This document shows positions 46,455 to 53,948 of a DNA stretch of 64,000 bases, in pieces. The position numbers were made by a program, and so were the translations under genes. Below the pieces are notes generated by a model. That model did no database searches. It worked only from the letters and a program-made list of their open reading frames with translations, and had not been told where the DNA came from. Source of the DNA: an uncultured Acidobacteriota bacterium (GTDB lineage Bacteria > Acidobacteriota > UBA6911 > RPQK01 > JAJDTT01); the NCBI GenBank assembly GCA_951812665.1, contig CATOST010000002.1, positions 57,133-121,132 of the forward strand, in the 5' to 3' direction. Each line of letters begins with the position of its first letter. Position 1 is the stretch's first letter.

Positions 46455-48086
46455 ATGAAGCGGCATTCGGCGATCTGGTTGGTGCTGTTGCTGGCGGTGG
46501 CCTGCACGCCTGACGGAACCGTTCCCAAACAGGACGCGACGGTCCTCTCAGGAGAGGTGACTCACGACGAACTGCTGACGGCGGACCAGTTGCCGGGGCA
46601 CTGGCTCACCTATTCCGGCGGATACCGGAGTTGGCGTTACAGCCGTCTGGACCAGGTCGACACCACCAACGTCCACCGCCTCAGTCTCGACTGGGTATTT
46701 CAATTCAAGAGCCTCGAGAAGGTGGAGACGACTCCGCTGGTGGTGAACGACGTCATGTATGTGACCCAGCCACCCAGCGATGCCATGGCCTTGGACGCCC
46801 GGACCGGACGGCCCTTCTGGGAATATCGCCACAAGCTGCCGGAGCGCACCAGCGTCTGTTGCGGCCAGGTGAACCGGGGGATGGCCGTGCTCGACGGCCG
46901 GGTCTATCTGGGCACGCTGGATGCCCAACTGGTGGCCCTGGACGCCAAGACGGGCGCCGTCGTATGGAAGGCGAAGGTGGCCGAATACAGCGAGGGTTAC
47001 AGCATCACGGTGGCGCCGCTGGCCGTGAAGGACAAGATCATCGTGGGCATCTCGGGCGGGGAATACGGGATCCGGGGGTTTCTGGATGCCTACGACGCCG
47101 CCACCGGCGAGCGGGCCTGGCGTTTCTACACCATTCCGGGTCCCGGCGAACCGGGGAACGAGACCTGGTCCGGAGACTCGTGGAAACAGGGCGGAGCCCC
47201 CACCTGGATCACCGGTTCCTACGATCCGGAACTGGACCTGATCTACTGGGGCACGGGGAATCCCGCCCCCGACTGGAACGGCGACGTTCGTTTGGGGGAC
47301 AACCTGTACGCGTCTTCGGTGGTGGCCGTGGAGGCCGATACCGGAAAGATGCGCTGGTATTTCCAGTTCACTCCCCACGACGTGCACGATTGGGACTCGG
47401 TGCAGATCCCGGTGCTGGTGGACGGCGAGTTCGGCGGCGCCCAGCGCAAGCTCATGTACTTCGCCAACCGGAACGGGTTCTACTATGTCCTGGATCGGAC
47501 CTCCGGCGAGTATCTCCTGGGCAAGAAATACGTGAAGGTGACCTGGGCGGAGAGGATCGACGAAAACGGCCGTCCGGTCCGGGTCCCCAACATGGAGCCC
47601 ACCGAAGAGGGAACGCTGGTCTACCCCGGAGTCCAGGGGGGAACCAACTGGTACTCGCCGTCCTATAGTCCGCGCACGAACCTCTTCTATGTCCCGGTCT
47701 GGGAATTGCCCAACTATTTTATCAAAGGCGAGGCTGACTACACGCCGGGTCTTCCCTACTGGGGCGGGCTGGTTCAAGGAGCGTCCGAAGAGCCGCCGGG
47801 GAGGGGAGCGATCCGGGCCTTGGTTCCGGGGACGGGCGAACTCAAGTGGGAGTATCCCCTGCTCACGGTTCCCTGGTCCGGCGTCCTCACCACTGCCGGC
47901 GACCTCGCCTTCAGCGGCACTACCGACGGTCAATTCTTCGCTCTGGATGCCCGCAACGGGGAGGAGCTCTGGGTGGCTCATCTGGGTGGCATGATCGCCA
48001 CCAACGCCATTACCTACCTGAATCAGGGAAAGCAGCACCTGGCCATCACCGCCGGGACCTCGCTCTTCACCTTCGAGTTGGATTGA
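46455..48086 (+). CDS. PQQ-dependent alcohol dehydrogenase, lipoprotein
   Basis: The 543-residue quinoprotein has a lipoprotein signal (WLVLLLAVACTP) with the lipobox cysteine at residue 17. Beta-propeller motifs include YSGGYRSWRYSRLDQVDTTNV, MALDARTGRPFWEYR, the adjacent-cysteine pair VCCGQVNRG (about 134-135) that contacts PQQ, LVALDAKTGAVVWKAKV, WSGDSWKQGGAPTWITGSYDPELDLIYWGTGNPAPDWNGD and VAVEADTGKMRWYFQFTPHDVHDWDS. These match type I/II alcohol dehydrogenases. It oxidises alcohols or sugars in the periplasm and donates electrons to the upstream cytochrome c. The substrate and metal cannot be deduced. The two genes are co-transcribed from the promoter at 45495. Confidence 0.92.
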   Translation: MKRHSAIWLVLLLAVACTPDGTVPKQDATVLSGEVTHDELLTADQLPGHWLTYSGGYRSWRYSRLDQVDTTNVHRLSLDWVFQFKSLEKVETTPLVVNDVMYVTQPPSDAMALDARTGRPFWEYRHKLPERTSVCCGQVNRGMAVLDGRVYLGTLDAQLVALDAKTGAVVWKAKVAEYSEGYSITVAPLAVKDKIIVGISGGEYGIRGFLDAYDAATGERAWRFYTIPGPGEPGNETWSGDSWKQGGAPTWITGSYDPELDLIYWGTGNPAPDWNGDVRLGDNLYASSVVAVEADTGKMRWYFQFTPHDVHDWDSVQIPVLVDGEFGGAQRKLMYFANRNGFYYVLDRTSGEYLLGKKYVKVTWAERIDENGRPVRVPNMEPTEEGTLVYPGVQGGTNWYSPSYSPRTNLFYVPVWELPNYFIKGEADYTPGLPYWGGLVQGASEEPPGRGAIRALVPGTGELKWEYPLLTVPWSGVLTTAGDLAFSGTTDGQFFALDARNGEELWVAHLGGMIATNAITYLNQGKQHLAITAGTSLFTFELD

Positions 48087-48159
48087 CCGACTCCGGCGCC
48101 TCCTGGGCGAGAAACGCATCCTTGAGGTCGAAGCGGAGACGGACCGGTCGGGGGACTGG

Positions 48160-49647
48160 TCAGGCCAATGCCTTCCGGATGACCTGCCCGTGAACGTCGG
48201 TGAGGCTCATCTCCCGGCCGCCGTGGAAGTAGGTGAGCAGTTCGTGGTCCAGTCCCATGAGGTGCAGGATGGTGGCATGCAGGTCGTGGACGTGGACCTT
48301 GTCCTCGACGGCCTCGTAGCCGAAGTCGTCGGTGGCGCCGATGATCTGGCCGCCCCGAACGCCGCCTCCGGCCATCCAGGTGGTGAACCCTCGGGGACTG
48401 TGGTCGCGGCCGCGGTCTCCCTGGCTGGTGGGAGTCCGTCCGAACTCGCCCGCCCAGACCACCAGAGTGCTCTCCAACAGGCCCCGGCTTTTCAAGTCCT
48501 TGAGCAGGCCGGCGATGGGAAGGTCGGTCTGCCGGCAGTGCAGCGTGTGGTTTTCGACCAGGCGGCCGTGAGCGTCCCAGGTGTCGTCGCCGTGGCCGCC
48601 TCCCGAGTAGACCTGGATGAAGCGAACGCCCCGTTCCACCAGCCGCCGGGCAATCAGGCATTTGCGGCCGAATTTCTCCGTCTCCGGGTCCTCCAGTCCG
48701 TACCGGCGCCGGGTGGCCTTGGATTCGCGGGCCAGGTCGACGGCTTCGGGAGCCGCCTGCTGCATTCGAAACGCCAGCTCGTAGCTGGCGATTCGGGCCA
48801 TCAACTCGTCGTTCTCGGACCCGGCCCCACCCCGCATCCGGTTCAGGCGCGAGAGGAGCCGGAGCTGGTGGGTCTGCTGGGCCGGGGTCACTCCCTCCTG
48901 GGGCTTCAGGAAGAGGATCGGGTCCCCCTCGGAGCGGAGCTGAGTGCCCTGGTAGCTGGCGGGCATGAAGCCGGAACTCCAGTTGGGCGGTCCGGAGATG
49001 GGTCCGCCTCGATGGTCCAGCAGCACCACATAGCCCGGCAGGTTCCGGTTCTCGCTGCCCAGGCCGTAGGTGACCCACGAACCCAGGCTGGGATGCCCTT
49101 GGCGCAGGAATCCGGTGTTCATCTGAAGCAGGCCCGAGCCGTGGGCGAAGCTGTCGGCATAGGTGCCGCGGATCACCGCCATTTCGTCGACGTGCCGGGC
49201 CTGATGAGGGAAGAGTTCCGAGACCTCGATCCCCGAATCTCCCCATTTCCGAAAGCTGAAGGGAGATCCCATGAGGCCGCCCAGGCGATTCTTGCGCAGC
49301 TTCAGGAGCGGGTCCGCGTCCATGTCGGGCATGGGCTGCCCATCCCGTTTGGTCAGTTCCGGCTTGGGGTCCCACAGATCCACCTGGCTGGGGCCGCCGT
49401 ACATGAACAGGAAGATGCACGCCCGGGCCTGGGGTGGAAAGTGGGGGGCGCCGGGAGCCAGGGGCGAAGACTCTTCGGGAGAGGCGTGGACCGTCTTACC
49501 GAAGAATCCGTCCTGGGCCAGGAGGAAGGTCAGAGCGGTGCCGGCGAATCCGCCTCCTGCCTCCCACAGAAACTCGCGCCGGGTCCGTCCGCACGGGGTG
49601 AGGCGAAATCCGTTTCCCGGTTGAGGGCGCTCAGGTTCAGATCGCAT
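48160..49647 (-). CDS. DUF1501 family Tat-exported protein (second copy of the pair)
   Basis: The 495-residue protein starts at ATG 49647 behind AGAGGAG. The twin-arginine motif GRTRREFLWEAGGGFAG (near residues 25-40) predicts Tat export. The body is a sulfatase/phosphatase-like alpha-beta fold: CIFLFMYGGPSQVDLWDPKP, VIRGTYADSFAHGSGLL, NLPGYVVLLD, LVVWAGEFGRTPTSQGDRGRDHSP, WMAGGGVRGGQIIGATDDFG and HVHDLHATILHLMGLDHELL. Catalysis by this family is not established. It always pairs with DUF1549/DUF1553 proteins, and here follows one by 109 bases. The whole unit is duplicated at 52389-56750. Confidence 0.9.
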   Translation of the reverse strand: MRSEPERPQPGNGFRLTPCGRTRREFLWEAGGGFAGTALTFLLAQDGFFGKTVHASPEESSPLAPGAPHFPPQARACIFLFMYGGPSQVDLWDPKPELTKRDGQPMPDMDADPLLKLRKNRLGGLMGSPFSFRKWGDSGIEVSELFPHQARHVDEMAVIRGTYADSFAHGSGLLQMNTGFLRQGHPSLGSWVTYGLGSENRNLPGYVVLLDHRGGPISGPPNWSSGFMPASYQGTQLRSEGDPILFLKPQEGVTPAQQTHQLRLLSRLNRMRGGAGSENDELMARIASYELAFRMQQAAPEAVDLARESKATRRRYGLEDPETEKFGRKCLIARRLVERGVRFIQVYSGGGHGDDTWDAHGRLVENHTLHCRQTDLPIAGLLKDLKSRGLLESTLVVWAGEFGRTPTSQGDRGRDHSPRGFTTWMAGGGVRGGQIIGATDDFGYEAVEDKVHVHDLHATILHLMGLDHELLTYFHGGREMSLTDVHGQVIRKALA

Positions 49648-49755
49648 TTCCAGCTCCTCTGAAACGGGGTGATTCCCCAGGGTATTTCTTCGGCGTTTCA
49701 CTTGCAATCTCGCCCCCACCGGCAATCGGCCTCGCAACGCCCGGGCCGGTGAATC

Positions 49756-52320
49756 TCAGTTCAAGTAGAAGAACTCGTTGGTGTTCAACAGAGTCAGGCA
49801 GAGGGATTGAAGGGCCCGCTCCCGGATCACCGGGGTGGTCTGAGTCCCGGTCAGGTCCTCCCGGATCTGCTCTTCCTGGACCCGTAGAAAATTCAGCGCC
49901 GCTTCCAGTTCCTCGGGGCCAGGTCCCCTGGACAGTCCCATCCGGAAAGCGCCCCGGACCTGGTTGTCGCGTTCCTCACCATGCTCCCTCATCACTCTTC
50001 GCGCCAGACGCCGAGCCTGTTCGTGGGCGAAGTCTCCATTCAGAAAGGTCAGGGCCTGGGGCCCGGTGGTGGAGACGCGGCGCTGCTCGCAACTGGAGGT
50101 GGTGTCGGGTGAATCCAACAATTCCAGTTCGGGGACGGCCAGGGAGCGCTTGACGAAGATGTAGATGCTGCGCCGGAGGCTCTGCTCCGGGTCCGGTTCT
50201 CCCCAGTCGAGTCCCGGTCTCGACTGTCCGGCCAGGACCGAATCGGGGATTCGGGGAAACATGCTGGGACCGTGCATGGAGTGATTGAGACTGCCGCTGA
50301 CGGCCAGCATCGAGTCCCGGACCGACTCCGCTTCCAGACGCCGGGGCTGCCATCGCCAGAGGAGGCGGTTCTGGTGGTCCACGCCGGCGGCCTGCGGGTT
50401 CCATTCGGACGCTTGGGCGAAGGTGGAGGAGCCGGCCAGAAGCCGGACCACGTGCTTCACGCTCCAGCCGGAGGCGATGAATTCCGAAGCCAGGTAGTCC
50501 AGAAGCAGGGGATGGCTGGGGGTCTCCCCCGCGACCCCGAAATCGTTCTCGGAGGCCACCAGGCCTTCGCCGAAGACCCACTGCCAGATCCGATTCACCA
50601 TCACCCGGGAAACCAGGGGATTCTCGGGGTGGGTCATCCACCGGGCCAGCCAGCGGCGCCGGCCGCTGGAATTGCGGGTCGGCTCGATGGGTCCGATCCG
50701 TGACAGCAGGTCCGGGCGGCTCAGAATGGTGGGAACCACGGGTTGAACCTCGTCTCCGGGCGTTCCCGGGTCACCCCGGACCAGGACTCGGGTGGCAACG
50801 GGATAAGGAGTGTCTTCGTACCAGACGTAGGCTCGTGGGGGTTCTTCGGGAGCCTCCGCCTTCAAGCGGGCCAACTCCCGCTCCCACCGGCTCAAGTTCC
50901 GAGCCTCGTCGGTGGTGGCTTCAGCCAGGATCTCCCGGTCCGTACGTTCCTCGAACTTCCGGATCCGGGCCTTCTGCTCGTCGGTCCGGTCCTCTTCCGG
51001 GGTCCGGAATGCCAATACCGTCTCGGCATGGTGAGCCCAGCTCAGATCCCGGCTGGAGGCTCGGTCGGAGAGAAGCCGATCCAATATCTTCCGGCTCAGC
51101 TCCTCCTGCTCCCGCTTCAGCCGTTCCACCTCCACCTTCATTTTCATGGTGGCCACCCGGTACCGTTCCAGTTCGTCCGGCGTTCCCACCATCCGGTCCA
51201 GATCGGCCCGGGGTTTCAAGATATTCTGGGGGCGCTTGAGAGGTTCGAAGAAGGCGAGCGAACGATAGTAGTCCTCCTGGCTGAAGGGTTCGAACTTGTG
51301 GTCATGGCAGCGGGCGCAACGCAGGGTCAGGCCGAGAAAGGTGCTGCTGGCGGTCCCCAGGACGTCGTCCAATTGTTCGTACCGGTCCCGGCGCTCCTCC
51401 GCCGGCTCGTCGTCCCAGGTTCCCAGCCGCAGAAAGGTGGTGGCGATCTGAGATTCGGCGTCGGTGCTGTCGATTTCGTCTCCGGCCAACTGCTCGGTGA
51501 GGAAGCGATCGTAGGGCGTGTCCCGGTTGAAGGCGTCGATGACGTAGTCGCGATAGCGCCACGCGTGCGGTTTGGTGCCGTCTCGCTCGTAGCCGTTGGA
51601 TTCGGCATAACGCACCACGTCGAGCCAGTGCCGGGCCCAGCGCTCACCGTACTGGGGCCGTCCCAGGAGTTCGTCCAGCAGACGGGTGTAGGCCGCGTCG
51701 CCTGGACCCGAGGGTCGGCCGGAGGTTTCCTTCCGGGACGGCGGCAAGCCGGTCAGGACCAGAGCCAGGCGGCGCACCAGAGTCGTGGGGTCCGCCTCCG
51801 GAGCGGGCTGGAGGCCCTTTTCTTCCAAGCGGATCAAAATGAAGGCGTCTACCGGATTCCGAACCCACTGCCGATTCCGTACGGACGGGATCGGCGGTCT
51901 TCGAATCGGACGGAATGACCAGTGAGACGGAGTATGCACCGTGGCCGTTTCCAGCCTGGATTCTGCCGGAACCGGGTCCGCGGGAGCCCCGGCGTTGATC
52001 CAGTCGGCCAGCAGCCGGACTTCCTCCGGTTCCAGCTTCTCCTCCGCTTGGGGCATGCTCTGGTCCGCGACCCGCTGGTAGAGAAGGCTCCCGGTAGCGT
52101 TTCCTCTCACCAGAGCCGGGCCCTGACTTCCTCCTTCTTCCATGGAAGAGACGGTCCTAAGATCCAGGTCTCCCATCTGGAGACTCTCGCCGTGGCACTG
52201 AAGGCAGTATCGGTTCAGGAGGGGACGTACGTCAGAGCCGAACCGGGGAACCGATTCGGTGGCGTGAACCAACCCGAAGGCCGCCAGCGTGCCAGCCAAT
52301 GCCAGTCCACTTCTGATCAT
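49756..52320 (-). CDS. Cytochrome/DUF1549/DUF1553 exported protein (second copy of the pair)
   Basis: The 854-residue protein has a signal peptide (MIRSGLALAGTLAAFGLVHA) and an N-terminal planctomycete-type cytochrome C domain (RPLLNRYCLQCHGE, one CxxCH). DUF1549 follows with NPVDAFILIRLEEKGLQPAPEADPTTLVRRL, WARHWLDVVRYAESNGYERDGTKPHAWRYRDYV in pieces and LGLTLRCARCHDHKFEPFSQEDYY, a second CxxCH. DUF1553 follows with RVMVNRIWQWVFGEGLVASENDFG, SEFIASGWSVKHVVRLL and RRLEAESVRDSMLAVSG. The function is unknown; such proteins are thought to take part in degradation of complex organic matter. Transcribed from the same strand as the DUF1501 genes on both sides. Confidence 0.9.
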   Translation of the reverse strand: MIRSGLALAGTLAAFGLVHATESVPRFGSDVRPLLNRYCLQCHGESLQMGDLDLRTVSSMEEGGSQGPALVRGNATGSLLYQRVADQSMPQAEEKLEPEEVRLLADWINAGAPADPVPAESRLETATVHTPSHWSFRPIRRPPIPSVRNRQWVRNPVDAFILIRLEEKGLQPAPEADPTTLVRRLALVLTGLPPSRKETSGRPSGPGDAAYTRLLDELLGRPQYGERWARHWLDVVRYAESNGYERDGTKPHAWRYRDYVIDAFNRDTPYDRFLTEQLAGDEIDSTDAESQIATTFLRLGTWDDEPAEERRDRYEQLDDVLGTASSTFLGLTLRCARCHDHKFEPFSQEDYYRSLAFFEPLKRPQNILKPRADLDRMVGTPDELERYRVATMKMKVEVERLKREQEELSRKILDRLLSDRASSRDLSWAHHAETVLAFRTPEEDRTDEQKARIRKFEERTDREILAEATTDEARNLSRWERELARLKAEAPEEPPRAYVWYEDTPYPVATRVLVRGDPGTPGDEVQPVVPTILSRPDLLSRIGPIEPTRNSSGRRRWLARWMTHPENPLVSRVMVNRIWQWVFGEGLVASENDFGVAGETPSHPLLLDYLASEFIASGWSVKHVVRLLAGSSTFAQASEWNPQAAGVDHQNRLLWRWQPRRLEAESVRDSMLAVSGSLNHSMHGPSMFPRIPDSVLAGQSRPGLDWGEPDPEQSLRRSIYIFVKRSLAVPELELLDSPDTTSSCEQRRVSTTGPQALTFLNGDFAHEQARRLARRVMREHGEERDNQVRGAFRMGLSRGPGPEELEAALNFLRVQEEQIREDLTGTQTTPVIRERALQSLCLTLLNTNEFFYLN

Positions 52321-52388
52321 GATGAATTCCTACAGTAACCGGGCGGCACCCGATTCATCGCCGGCAGCCGCTTTCTCCTGGAGTGAGG

Positions 52389-53837
52389 CTACACCAGGAT
52401 CTTCTCGGCCACCACGCCGGCGACGTCGGTCAGGCGGAAATCGCGGCCGCTGTAGTGAAAGGTCAGCTTCTCGTGGTCCAGGCCCAGCAGGTGGAGCACC
52501 GTGGCATGAAAGTCATGGATGTGCATCCGGTCCTCGACGGCGTGGTAGCCGATCTCGTCGGTGGCGCCGTAGACGAATCCGGGTTTGACTCCACCGCCGG
52601 CCATCCAGATGGAATAGCCGTAGGGGTTGTGGTCGCGCCCGTCGCCTCCCTGGGAGACGGGCGTGCGTCCGAACTCACCGGCCCAGACCACCAGCGTCTC
52701 CTCCAGCATGCCCCTTGATTTCAGGTCCTTGAGCAACCCGGCGATGGGCAGATCCACTTCCCGGGCGTTCTCGGTGTGCTTCTCATAGAGCTGGGAATGC
52801 TGGTCCCACTTGTAGCTGTGGGTGCACTGGATGAAGCGCACGCCCCGCTCGGCCAGGCGCCGCGCCAGCAGGCATTGCCAGCCGAACTCCCGGGTCTCCT
52901 CCTGGTCGAGACCGTAGAGATTCCGGGTGGCCGCCGATTCCTTTTCGACCTCGAAGGCCTCGGGGGCCCTCATCTGCATCCGAAACGCCAGTTCGAAGGC
53001 CTGGATGCGGGCCTCCAACTCGGCGTCGTACCGGCGCAGTTGCGCGTGGCGCCGGTTGATGTTCTGGAGCATGTCCAGTTCGTAGCGTTGCTGCTCCGGC
53101 GTGAAGCCGCGGTGAACCAGGTACTCGATGGGCTCTCCCCGAAAGTCCTGGACCTTGAGCCCCGAATGGCCGATGGCGGTTCCCTGGTAGGCTCCGGGCA
53201 GGAAAGCCGAACTCCAGTTCTTGGCGCCGCCGTGGGCCAGAGCCGGCTTGATGGTGATGTAACCGGGCAGGTTCTGGTTCTCCGTTCCCAGACCGTAAAG
53301 GGCCCAGGAACCGAGCGACGGGCGGGTGAAAGTGCTGGTGCCGGTGAAGGTCTGCAGCAACGCGGCTCCATGGTCCACTCCTTCTCCCACCATGGACCGG
53401 ATCACGCAGAGGTCGTCCACGCAGGTCCGGACGTGGGGAAAGAGATCGCTCATGGGAAGTCCGCTCTGACCCGTTCGTTTGAAGTCCCAGAGCGGCTTCA
53501 TCAACGGTCCCGGGGGATTGTCGTCGAAGGCCAGGGGACGTTTGATGGGAAGGGGTTTCCCGTGATCCCGGTAAAGCCGGGGCTTGGGATCCAGAATGTC
53601 GACGCTGGAAGGTCCGCCGTGCATGAACAGGAAGATGACCTGTTTGGCGCGCGGCTCGAAATGCGGCTTCCGGACGGCGAGCGGGCTGGCCGGCCCGGAT
53701 GCGGCGGAGAGCCGGTCCGCCTCGGCAATGAGTCCGGCCAGTCCCAGCACGCCGAAGCCGCAGGCCGTGTCTCTCAGCATGGAGCGACGCGTCAACAGCG
53801 GGGGACGTTTCAACTTGTTCCATGGATTCTCGATCAT
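52389..53837 (-). CDS. DUF1501 family Tat-exported protein (first copy of the pair)
   Basis: The 482-residue protein is a paralogue of the protein at 48160-49647. A Tat-like N-terminus (LLTRRSMLRDTACGFGVLGLAGL) is followed by the same blocks: VIFLFMHGGPSSVDILDPKP, VIRSMVGEGVDHGAALLQTF, NLPGYITIKP, LVVWAGEFGRTPVSQGGDGRDHNP, WMAGGGVKPGFVYGATDEIG and HIHDFHATVLHLLGLDHEKL. The first residues contain RRS rather than the consensus RRxFL, so Tat export is likely but not certain. It lies 111 bases after the DUF1553 gene at 53949 and 68 bases before the next one. Confidence 0.9.
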   Translation of the reverse strand: MIENPWNKLKRPPLLTRRSMLRDTACGFGVLGLAGLIAEADRLSAASGPASPLAVRKPHFEPRAKQVIFLFMHGGPSSVDILDPKPRLYRDHGKPLPIKRPLAFDDNPPGPLMKPLWDFKRTGQSGLPMSDLFPHVRTCVDDLCVIRSMVGEGVDHGAALLQTFTGTSTFTRPSLGSWALYGLGTENQNLPGYITIKPALAHGGAKNWSSAFLPGAYQGTAIGHSGLKVQDFRGEPIEYLVHRGFTPEQQRYELDMLQNINRRHAQLRRYDAELEARIQAFELAFRMQMRAPEAFEVEKESAATRNLYGLDQEETREFGWQCLLARRLAERGVRFIQCTHSYKWDQHSQLYEKHTENAREVDLPIAGLLKDLKSRGMLEETLVVWAGEFGRTPVSQGGDGRDHNPYGYSIWMAGGGVKPGFVYGATDEIGYHAVEDRMHIHDFHATVLHLLGLDHEKLTFHYSGRDFRLTDVAGVVAEKILV

Positions 53838-53948
53838 GAGATCACCTCAAGCAGGGTCCAATCCGGGCGCGAGCCCGATCCTGTTTCCGGATTCGAGACT
53901 TTTTCCGGGTCGAGCGCGTCTCTCCAAATCTTGCCGCCGAATTCCGGT